A DNA stretch of 64,000 nt from assembly GCA_021464415.1 (NCBI GenBank), contig CM038469.1:18309901-18373900 (forward strand), in the 5' to 3' direction. Made by a program: the position numbers and the translations under genes. The notes beneath the pieces are model-generated. The model was not told where the DNA came from and made no database searches. It saw only the letters and a list, made by a program, of their open reading frames with translations. How positions within the stretch are numbered: position 1 is the stretch's first letter; each line of letters begins with the position of its first letter. Shown here piece after piece: positions 33,145 to 42,035 of this stretch. Source of the stretch: Lonicera japonica (taxonomy: Eukaryota > Streptophyta > Magnoliopsida > Dipsacales > Caprifoliaceae).

Positions 33145-35211
33145 CTAATTGAATAATAAAATAAGACAACTAAAATAAACTCCTAAATAATTAAAGGAAA
33201 TAATATAGGAGTCTTGAAATTCTATGGAATTCCTTTTGAATTTCCATGCTCTATCCTTGTAATTCATCAGGTATGGATCATCATTTAGAATGCCACGAGC
33301 CACCATGGTTGAATAGAAATTGGAGCTAGACCGGATCATATCATACCCCTCTTCTTCAAGAAGATTCGTCCTCGAATCTTTGCTATGCATTGCTTGATTC
33401 AACCCACATCTATCCGTTTGTTGCTTGGCCTTCTTCGACAAATGGAATTCATCAAACTTGAGGCGATGCTTCAACTCGATCATCTTTAGTTCATTGAAGA
33501 AACTTCCTAGCTGATGTTGTGGATGGAAATCGTACTTGTCCACTCCAATGAAGTCTACATGCTCCACTTCATCAACTTCCAACTCCGGTTCTTTGGCTAG
33601 AATCTCTTCTCTTCCTTTTGCAAAGATCCTCCTCGCTTCCATGGCTGCCTTGGAAATTCCTTGCTCCCCTCTGCATTTAATCTCTGAATTCTTTTCAAAC
33701 TCATCAAGCTCCACGGCTACCATGCTACTCAACTCCTCCGCTAAATCCGGCTTACCTACAACACTCTCATCAAAGCAAAGAAACATAGTCTCATTCGTGC
33801 CAAGAGTGCACTTCTTGAGGTTAGCGGTTAGTGCATCAAAACTCATCATAAGCAATTGATCATTCCAACTAATCGATAAGTAACAATTCAAACTACTATT
33901 GCTATGTGACAGTATGACATTCCAACGATCAAAGCCTTTCAAAACAATTTTTCCCAAGAATGGCTCAAAAATTTGATTCTTTAAACTCATAAAAGCATTA
34001 TTCAAAATCAAAGAATTAGTTACCCATTCAAACAAGCCATATGTTGTTTTAAATCCAAATAATTTCTTCGGAGAACAACTTACCAATTCCAACTTAGAAA
34101 ACTCACCAACTCTTTGCTTTAAAGCTTGTTGGCCATGTGCCAACTCAACTTTTCCTTGGTGTTGATCTCCAACTCCCTGCAAATAAGACACAATATATAT
34201 AGGCAAAACGGGATTAAAATTGTTAGTATTTGAAAATTCTTCCTCCGATTCACTCTTTTTTGCCTCAATCTCCATCACTTCACTCAAGTCTTTTTCAAAC
34301 TCATTCTCACTAAAGATCACTGAATTTTCTTTTTCTCTCTCTATTACCTCAGCCTCTCTCTTTTCATTACTCTCTTTTATTTTTCTCTCTCCTTCTTTCT
34401 TTTCATCTTCGCACTCTTTCCTTTCCACTCCTTCACCACTCTCCTCTTGTTTTCGCTCACTCTCTCTTTTTTGATCACTCTCCTTTTGTAACTTCATTTG
34501 ATCTTCATAAGCTTGCTTTGGTGGCAATGGAACAAGAGTAACGGTTCTTTCATTCATCTTGAAAGAGTATTTATTGGAAACACCGTTGTAATTGACTTGC
34601 CTATCAAGTTGCCATCGTCGACCCAAAATAATGTGGCCGGCTTGCATTGGAACCACATCGCATAAAACTTCATCCTTGTACTTTCCAATGGCAAGAGAAA
34701 TAAGCACTTGCTCGTTCACCCTTATCACTCCATTATCATTCAGCCATTGCAACTTATAAGGACACGGGTGCTTGAACGTAGGCAGTTTCAACTTCTCAAT
34801 CATTGTTGTGCTAGCAAAGTTTGAGTAAACTCCCCCATCAATTATCAAACTACACACCTTCTCTTGCACGAGGCATCTAGTTCGAAATATATTCGCTCGC
34901 ACGCTTAGGTCACCACATTCAGCTAGCAATTCACCTTCTACGGCAAGCTCTTCAATTTGGTTTGGCACAAAACTTTCCCTCCTCTTAAATTGCTCATAAG
35001 TTTTGGAAAATAGTTCGTTAAACTTAGAACAATCCTCATCATCAAACAAGGAAGCCTTTTTCGTACTACTACCCAAATTTTGTTTTCTCCTTCCCCCATT
35101 AGGAGTTTCACTTAACCACTTGCGCTGTCTAATTTTTAGATTTCTTACTCGCGCACTATCCCTTTCAAACTCCTCATCACGCCAACTTTGCTCAAAATTA
35201 AAATAAGACAT
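33145..35211 (-). CDS. X3 ORF: retropepsin-like plus charged region, 688 residues
   Basis: The start is taken at MSYFNFEQSWRDEEF (35211), two codons after an alternative ATG at 35217. It is open to 33145. The protease signature is present (LIIDGGVYSNFAS, then LAIGKYKDEVL and IILGRRWQLDRQ). The EKKREGER-rich middle is probably coiled coil. The C-terminus differs from X1: after WKFKRNSIEFQD it runs into LTR sequence and ends in a hydrophobic tail (YLGVYFSCLILLFN). The polypurine tract lies inside the frame. No RT or integrase. Confidence 0.7.
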   Translation of the reverse strand: MSYFNFEQSWRDEEFERDSARVRNLKIRQRKWLSETPNGGRRKQNLGSSTKKASLFDDEDCSKFNELFSKTYEQFKRRESFVPNQIEELAVEGELLAECGDLSVRANIFRTRCLVQEKVCSLIIDGGVYSNFASTTMIEKLKLPTFKHPCPYKLQWLNDNGVIRVNEQVLISLAIGKYKDEVLCDVVPMQAGHIILGRRWQLDRQVNYNGVSNKYSFKMNERTVTLVPLPPKQAYEDQMKLQKESDQKRESERKQEESGEGVERKECEDEKKEGERKIKESNEKREAEVIEREKENSVIFSENEFEKDLSEVMEIEAKKSESEEEFSNTNNFNPVLPIYIVSYLQGVGDQHQGKVELAHGQQALKQRVGEFSKLELVSCSPKKLFGFKTTYGLFEWVTNSLILNNAFMSLKNQIFEPFLGKIVLKGFDRWNVILSHSNSSLNCYLSISWNDQLLMMSFDALTANLKKCTLGTNETMFLCFDESVVGKPDLAEELSSMVAVELDEFEKNSEIKCRGEQGISKAAMEARRIFAKGREEILAKEPELEVDEVEHVDFIGVDKYDFHPQHQLGSFFNELKMIELKHRLKFDEFHLSKKAKQQTDRCGLNQAMHSKDSRTNLLEEEGYDMIRSSSNFYSTMVARGILNDDPYLMNYKDRAWKFKRNSIEFQDSYIISFNYLGVYFSCLILLFN

Positions 35212-35934
35212 TCTCACTGCAAAACAAAGATTAGTATAAAGAAAATAAATTTCTCACAACACTCCCTTACGTGTTTCGCTCAAAGGAGTCACTCTAATTT
35301 TTTTTACGCTCGTGTTTGTCACTCAAAGATGATAAACCTCAATTTTTTTTTCTCTTTGGAACTCCAAAACAAGTTGAATAATATGAATATCACAAGTTCT
35401 CAACAATCAATTGCACACCCACAATTAAATTGGACGCGTTCAACAAGGTAATACCAAGGACTAAAGAAACCAAATTCTAGCAATATTAATGAGCCAAACG
35501 AAATTCTAGAATTGCTAGAATAAATGCAAGTAGATTTCCAAAGGAGAAGCACCAATCAAATCCTTAATTAACGCAAATCAAATATCCTATGGCTTTCTAG
35601 ATTTTTCAACCAAAATAGACTTATATGGAGCAAAGCAGAAAAATAAGAATCCCAAATATAATAAAGATGCAACAATGATCAATAAGCCCCAAACGATTGA
35701 ATATTATTAGGATTCTTCTAGGGTTCAATGGGAATCCTCAATTTCAACAATAGCGCACAAATTCGCAGCAATTAAAAATGCTATTCGACGAAGAATAAAC
35801 AACCTAGGATTTTTGTTTCAATATTCAAACTTTGATGTATTCCAATTTGAAACAACTAAACCCTATACACTTTTTTTTTCCATGGGGTTTTGAAGCAATT
35901 TCCAGAATTCTGCTTTTTTTTTTTTTTTTTCAGA

Positions 35935-36082
35935 AATCACTGTTCATCGATTACTGTTCACGCGCACTGTTCGCCGATTACTGTTCACGCGCACTGTTCA
36001 TCGTTACTGTTCATGCGCACTGTTCACGATTACTATTCACGGCTACTGTTCATCAGAATAATTTTTTTTTTTTTTTTTTTTT
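35935..36082. repeat. ACTGTTCA microrepeat cluster and T run in the X3 5' UTR
   Basis: Repeats of ACTGTTCA(C/T) with ATCGATT or CGCGC spacers, followed by a T run at about 36062-36083. Equivalent to the X2 cluster. The short ORFs on the plus strand here are artefacts. Confidence 0.75.
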
Positions 36083-36890
36083 TCAGAATCTATAAACCCT
36101 AACACAATTTTTTTGAAATAAGATTAACAAGAATGAAGGCCTAGGGTTTCAAGAATCTACTAAGAAATTGAAAGAACAAGAAACTAAGATAGAAAACCTG
36201 GATAGAAAAGTCTGCTCTGATACCAATGACGCGAACCCGGATCGTCTTTTCTAGCCAGGCTAATGGATCCTCAACCCTTGATACAAACGTAGCAAGAACC
36301 TTGGAATACGTCGAAAGATGGAAGGCGGAAACCTCAACCCAACGCTTAAAGAAGCGCGAACCTCGGTATAGTCGAAGACGCCACAATCAATTGGTGGAGA
36401 ATTGATTGATAAGTCAAGAACAATTGAATTAATCAATTCAACATGTTCAACATGTTCTTAGAGAACACAAAGAGAAAACTCTCAATATTATTAATCATCA
36501 AAACTTAATCATAAAACAATAATGTGCCTCCTTTAAATAGGAGTAAACAAAGCCTTAATCCTAATTCAAAAAGGAAACTAATTCCTACTTAGAAAAGGAA
36601 AATAACTTCTAGAATAATCCTAATATAATAAGAAAATTAATAATAAATAATAAGGAAACTTATTCAAAAAGGAAACTACTAATCTAATTCCTAATTGAAT
36701 AATAAAATAAGACAACTAAAATAAACTCCTAAATAATTAAAGGAAATAATATAGGAGTCTTGAAATTCTATGGAATTCCTTTTGAATTTCCATGCTCTAT
36801 CCTTGTAATTCATCAGGTATGGATCATCATTTAGAATGCCACGAGCCACCATGGTTGAATAGAAATTGGAGCTAGACCGGATCATATCAT

Positions 36891-37569
36891 AGAGCATGGA
36901 AATTCAAATGGAATTTTATAGAATTTCACATGCTTGAAGCAAGGAGCTTAAATGATAATCATACATTTAATGGAGTTCCTAAGGACTGGGCGTGGAAGTT
37001 CAAGAGGTTAAAACGGCAAGGAGTCCCATTGGAATAATCTAGAAGATATTAATTTAAATTGTTTTTAAATTAATAGGGCTTCTTGAGTCTCATTATTCAA
37101 TTAGGAATTAGAATTAGTAGTTTCCTTTTTGAATATTTTCCTTATTATTTATTATTAATTTCATTATTGCATTAGGAATATTCTAGAAGTTATTTTCCTT
37201 TTCTAAGTAGGAATTAGTTTCCTTTTTGAATTAGGATTCTAGTTTTGTTTCTCCTATTTAAAGGAGGCACATTATTGTTTTATTAAATAAGTTTTGATGA
37301 TTAATTAAATTGAGAGCTTTCTCTTTGTGTTCTTTAAGAGCATGTTGAACATGTTGAATTGATTAATTCAATTGTTCTTGACTTATCAATCAATTCTCCA
37401 CCAATTGATTGTGGCGTCTTCGACTATACCGAGGTTCGCGCTTCTTTAAGCGTTGGGTTGAGGTTTCCGCCATCCATCTTTCGACGTATTCCAAGGTTCT
37501 TGCTACGTTTGTAGTTCAAGGGTTGAGGATCCATCAAACTGATAGAAAAGACGATCCGGGTTCGCGTCA
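36891..37569 (+). repeat. X4: partial X-family LTR, plus strand
   Basis: 679 bp, starting about 90 bp inside the LTR and ending GGGTTCGCGTCA against element D sequence at 37570. Its first ~262 bp repeat 27809-28070 of X1, so X1 LTR plus X4 would make one LTR if the intervening X2-X3 block were removed. Confidence 0.7.
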
Positions 37570-39006
37570 ACGCTTATGATCCTTATTCCCATCGTTGGTC
37601 ATTTCACATAATATAGCAATCCTCACAATTATGTGTACAATGTCATACCATTGCCCATTATTCAGTCAATTGATTCATGTTCTTAACTAAGGCAATCCAT
37701 GCCCTAATAAATATGTTCTATGCGTTCTTAAAGAGTATCGAGGTCATATCCTCGTTGCTAATGCTTAACACGCTCCACACAAGTCATTAAACCTATATGT
37801 TATAGTATATCGCTCTACCGTAATGAGTTCTTGGTCCAACAACCATAGATAGAGTTAAACACTCTCAACTATATACATATCCATGCATATCTAATCCATA
37901 TAATCCATAATCAACCATAAATCAAGCATAAATCCCGAAGTCCTCTCAAGCCTAGTTCATTTCCCTTAGCGACAGTGAGGATACGGCGTGTAGGTGAGAG
38001 AACAAGGCTCACAACATGGTAATAAGTGATGATATATGACATCTAAGTGATAACCTATCGATACTCATCATTAATCTAAGGTTCACCTCGCCCAATCCCC
38101 ATGAGATGCAAACAATATATACTTTTGATGAAAATCCCCAATTTGAGTTCAAAACTCTAATTCAACGAGTAATAATTTGAAAACAAGGGTTTAGTACTAG
38201 TGTTCCCACCTTAGAGAAGCAAGACCGAGGATTTGAGGAAGCGTAGAAGCCGTCTCGCCGAAACCCTAGCTCCAACACGAGCTCCAATAGAGAAAGAAAG
38301 TGAGGAAGATGATGAACAGCGAAGGATGAAGCGATTCGGCACTCCAATCTTGTAGGAGGAAGAAGAGATGACAAGAATCTCCCTCTCTCTCTCTAGAACT
38401 CTCTAGAGAGTAGTAGAAGTGTTTGGCTCGAAAATGACGAGTGTTGGGTGATAAATGGGTCAAAAACGGGTTAAAAACGCTCAAAATCGACATTCAGGTG
38501 AACCATGATCGATCATGGGTCCCCCATGATCGATCATGAAGCGTTCTGGAATTCTCTGGAGGACCATGATCGATCATGGCCTTCCATGATCGATCATGGA
38601 AGTCACTGCAACAGCAAATGACTTTCTGAGGCCAAAACGGATCTCGAAATGCCCGAATCTCGACTTGGGCCAAACACGAAAGTTGTAGAGGGAAAAGAAA
38701 TGAAGATGTGGCCGAAAACGGAGAGTCGTTTGGACATCGGATGAAGAAGTTATGTCCTCTAAAAGTTGACCAAAAATCAACGAATCGCGAAAAGTCGAAA
38801 TAAGCGATTTACGCCTCGGTTTCAACTCGAACCACTCGAATAACGAAACGATCACTCCCTCAAACTAAATATACCTAACATGACATACTAAAACAATCGG
38901 GTCAGGTGCGAAGGGCACGAAACTCAATGCTCACACCCTGACGGAGATTAAGCCATACCGGGCTTAAGAGAAGGTCAACGCGAAAAAAGGAACACGGGAT
39001 ATTACA
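37570..39006 (-). repeat. Right (5') LTR part of element D
   Basis: On the minus strand it starts TGTAATATCCCGTGTTCC at 39006. It contains the second copy of the 1349-bp repeat (37570-38918) and a second set of four CATGATCGATCATG palindromes (38503-38599). It is cut at 37570 by the X tangle. Confidence 0.75.
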
Positions 39007-39284
39007 TGAAAACAGTGGGAGAGGCCAATTAAGTAAGTTTTGATGCCATTCATCCTGATCATTGCACCAGAATTAGACTTTAAGAAAGAGCCAGCATCAA
39101 GGGAATTTCAAATCACATCAACTACAATTTACATATCCCCTAAGTTAGCCATAGGGCGAGGGAAGCCAAGCTGGCCAAGTCTTCAACTTAAACTCCTATA
39201 GCAAACTATGAGCACCCAGTAATGGAAGGAGGCCTTGTCCTCTTTAACGTTATGTTCAAGTTTTATTTGATACGGATTCAATTC
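39007..39284 (+). pseudogene. Element G internal fragment between two insertions
   Basis: This piece starts with the TGAAA target duplication of D and ends with the AATTC target duplication of X5. It is inferred to be G sequence from its position; no reading frame could be recovered. Confidence 0.4.
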
Positions 39285-39527
39285 TGACGCGAACTCGGAT
39301 CGTCTTTCCTAACCAGGCTAATGGATCCTCAACCCTTGAACTACGAATGTAGTAAGAACCTTGGAATACGTCAAAAAGATGGAAGGCGGAAACCTCAACC
39401 CAACGCTTAAAGAAGCGCGAACCTCGGTATAATGAATGACGCCACAATCTAGTGTGGTTGCTAGATTGATAAGTCAAGAACAATTGAATTAATTCAATTC
39501 AATATGTTCAACATGCTCTTAGAGAAC

Positions 39528-39910
39528 TGTGACGCCCTGAGTGATGAGTACTCCCTTGTGTGGAGGAATGGTAGCTCGAGCGATGAGTACTCCCTTGTGT
39601 GGAGGAATGGTAGCTCAAAGGGGGCATCCCACACCGGAAGTTGGGGGATCCTTGGAGACCCATATAAGTAAGAAATGGTCGCTAATTAAGTACGAGGCCT
39701 TTTGGGTAGCTCACTGGCTTCGGATCCCATGAGAACTCCGAAGTTAAGCGTGCTTGGACCAGAGAAATCCAGGGATGGGTGACCCCCTGGGAAGCTGGTC
39801 GTGAGCTCCCAGAAACAAAGCCGTGAGGGTAGATGTCCTGGGGCTGAGGCCTGTCTAGGACGCTACCCAGAGCGGACAATATCGTACTGAGGTGGGACCG
39901 GGTCGTTACA
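39528..39910 (+). mobile_element. Solo Cassandra LTR, 383 bp
   Basis: Same length and almost the same sequence as the LTRs at 21583 and 22036, including the 5S-like block (39722-39795). It is flanked by AGAAC at 39523-39527 and 39911-39915. A single LTR with a target duplication is the product of LTR-LTR recombination of a full Cassandra. Confidence 0.93.
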
Positions 39911-40448
39911 AGAACACAAAGAGAAAACTCTCAATTTAATTAATGAAAACTCATACTTGATGCCCCCTAATGGAATGGGATGGGGAGGTATTTATAGTTG
40001 TTACAAAATACATCCAATGGTCTACATTTAATCCCACCAACTATGATCTAAGGGCTCACATTTATTCTCACCTACTACAAGTGACATAAGCAATGACATC
40101 ACTAGAGACTTATGTAAGCGATGACATCACCGATGCATGATGTAAGCCATGACATCACCAAAGACTTATGTAAGCAATGACATCATCAATGTATGATGTA
40201 AGCAATGACATCATCACGTACTAGTCAAGATACTAATTTTAAAACATAAAACAACATAATTTTGAATTCTTCAAGTTTTCCCACTCCAGCTTTCTTTATC
40301 TTGAACTTCCATGCTCTATCCTTGAATCCATGTGTATTTAAGCCTTCATTCAAGAATTCATAATACTCCTGGATTGAATTGAGCGAAATACGAAAGGGAG
40401 TGTGGTGAGGATTATCTTTATTGCACTAATCCTTGTTTTGCAGCAAGT

Positions 40449-41483
40449 ATGTCTTGTCTGAACTTTGAACATGGAGAAAGGTGGCTTCAAGAAGAGATTA
40501 AGCGCGATAGTGTGCGATTAACGCAATTAGAGATTGAACGGCGCATGCAGTTGAATAAAGCTCCTAAAGAGAAATTGAAAAGTCAGCCTCGTAAAGTTAA
40601 ATTTGAAGATGAATGGGATTCGATTGTTACTAATAGAAGACATGGTGGTGAGGTTGGAGAAAGTCGAATTCGAGACAACAACATGGGTAGTAGCAAGAAG
40701 AAGGTTTCTTTGTTTGATGATGGATTTATTCGTAGGTTTGAGAAGATGTTTACCAAAGCCTATGAGCAGTCTAAGAAGAGGGGAAGCCTAGAGCCAAGTC
40801 AAAGTCCGAATACAGCTTTTGGCGAACCAAATCAATTGAAAGAAGAAGAGAAACTAGCCATATCTAATCCGCCATTGGAGAATAAGGCAGAAACCACCGA
40901 GATCGAGGCAATTGAAGTAACGGCTGAAGAAGGCGAGTTGTGGGTTGAATGTGTAGTTCCAAGTTTGCGAGAAAAAGAATATGAAGAAGTTATACTGCAA
41001 ATTGAAGAACTGCAAGTGCAAGCTCATGAAGATCAAATGAAGTTACAAAAGGAAAGTATTTTGAAAGTTGATGAAATGGAGCATGTTGATTTTATTGGAG
41101 TGATCAAGTATGATTCCCATCAGAATCATCTGCTGGGAAGTTTCTCCAATGAACTAAAGATGATCGAGTTGAAGCATGACCTCAAGTTATATGAATTCCG
41201 CTTGTCAAAGAAGGCCAAGCAGCAAATTGGAAGATGCGGGTTGAATCAAACAATGCTTAGCAAAGATTCGAGGACGAATCTTCTTGAAGAAGAGGGGTAT
41301 GATGTGATCCAGCCTAACCCTCCATTCAATTCAATCCAGGAGTATTATGAATTCTTGAATGAAGGCTTAAATACACATGGATTCAAGGATAGAGCATGGA
41401 AGTTCAAGATAAAGAAAGCTGGAGTGGGAAAACTTGAAGAATTCAAAATTATGTTGTTTTATGTTTTAAAATTAGTATCTTGA
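40449..41483 (+). CDS. X5 ORF: X-family protein without the protease domain, 344 residues
   Basis: The N-terminal ~130 residues parallel the other X proteins (MSCLNFEHGERW, KKKVSLFDDGF, MFTKAYEQSKKRGS). After EGELWVECVVPS it passes quickly to QAHEDQMKLQKES, the sequence that follows the protease in X1, and then to VDEMEHVDFIGV, skipping the charged region. The C-terminal part (RLSKKAKQQIGRCGLNQ) matches X1. It ends inside the LTR. This is an internal deletion derivative that kept an open frame, which may indicate that the remaining parts were under selection or that the deletion is young. Confidence 0.6.
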   Translation: MSCLNFEHGERWLQEEIKRDSVRLTQLEIERRMQLNKAPKEKLKSQPRKVKFEDEWDSIVTNRRHGGEVGESRIRDNNMGSSKKKVSLFDDGFIRRFEKMFTKAYEQSKKRGSLEPSQSPNTAFGEPNQLKEEEKLAISNPPLENKAETTEIEAIEVTAEEGELWVECVVPSLREKEYEEVILQIEELQVQAHEDQMKLQKESILKVDEMEHVDFIGVIKYDSHQNHLLGSFSNELKMIELKHDLKLYEFRLSKKAKQQIGRCGLNQTMLSKDSRTNLLEEEGYDVIQPNPPFNSIQEYYEFLNEGLNTHGFKDRAWKFKIKKAGVGKLEEFKIMLFYVLKLVS

Positions 41484-41494
41484 CTAGTACGTGA

Positions 41495-41614
41495 TGATGT
41501 CATTGCTTACATCATACATTGATGATGTCATTGCTTACATAAGTCTTTGGTGATGTCATGGCTTACATCATGCATCGGTGATGTCATCGCTTACATAAGT
41601 CTCTAGTGATGTCA
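41495..41614 (+). promoter_or_regulatory. Five TGATGTCA boxes at exact 28-bp spacing in the X5 U3
   Basis: TGATGTCA occurs at 41495, 41523, 41551, 41579 and 41607, each followed by (T/G/C)GCTTACAT-like sequence (the last by TGCTTATG). A TATA box, CTATAAATA, lies at about 41711-41719. TGATGTCA resembles CRE/as-1-type sites for plant bZIP factors. The inverted LTR holds the complementary array at about 40094-40213. X1-X3 LTRs lack it. Confidence 0.75.
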
Positions 41615-42035
41615 TTGCTTATGTCACTTGTAGTAGGTGAGAATAAATGTGAGCCCTTAGATCATAGTTGGTGGGATTAAATGTAGACCATTGGATGTAT
41701 TTTGTAACAACTATAAATACCTCCCCATCCCATTCCATTAGGGGGCATCAAGTATGAGTTTTCATTAATTAAATTGAGAGTTTTCTCTTTGTGTTCTCTA
41801 AGAGCATGTTGAACATATTGAATTGAATTAATTCAATTGTTCTTGACTTATCAATCTAGCAACCACACTAGATTGTGGCGTCATTCATTATACCGAGGTT
41901 CGCGCTTCTTTAAGCGTTGGGTTGAGGTTTCCGCCTTCCATCTTTTTGACGTATTCCAAGGTTCTTACTACATTCGTAGTTCAAGGGTTGAGGATCCATT
42001 AGCCTGGTTAGGAAAGACGATCCGAGTTCGCGTCA

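Larger units (their letters stand above)
32681..36889 (-). mobile_element. X3: structurally complete X-family element, 4209 bp
   Basis: Two equal 663-bp LTRs: 5' at 36227-36889, 3' at 32681-33343, each TGATATGATCC to GGGTTCGCGTCA on the minus strand. The primer site TGGTATCAGAGC is the complement of 36214-36225, and the polypurine tract is the complement of 33344-33356. No matching 5-bp target duplication is seen: the left flank is a cut X2 LTR, the right flank a plus-strand X LTR piece. The only protein is the Gag/PR-like ORF. Confidence 0.8.
21156..39006 (-). mobile_element. Element D: LTR retrotransposon on the minus strand, interior lost
   Basis: The plus-strand ends are TGTGACGCCCCG at 21156 and CGGGATATTACA at 39006, so on the minus strand the element reads TGTAATATCCCG to CGGGGCGTCACA. 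It is flanked by 5-bp direct repeats TGAAA (21151-21155 and 39007-39011), sitting in element G. Its right LTR runs from 39006 down to 37570 and is cut by the X tangle; its left LTR runs from 25394 down to 21156 and lacks about the first 88 bp. The two overlap for 1349 bp without length difference. Its own gag-pol is absent between them. The LTR start resembles that of G, so the two are related families. Confidence 0.8.
39285..42035. mobile_element. X5: palindromic X-family element with outward U5 ends
   Basis: The left end is TGACGCGAACTCGGATCG and the right end is its exact complement, i.e. both outer ends are LTR 3' (U5) ends. The left LTR (39285 to about 40381, minus strand, with a Cassandra solo LTR inside) lacks its first ~27 bp and joins the 5' UTR of a plus-strand copy at the short shared sequence TTGA. 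The plus-strand copy has the ORF, polypurine tract and a 736-bp LTR (41300-42035). A perfect 5-bp target duplication AATTC lies at 39280-39284 and 42036-42040. No primer site is present. The unit therefore seems to have integrated in this rearranged form. Confidence 0.85.
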
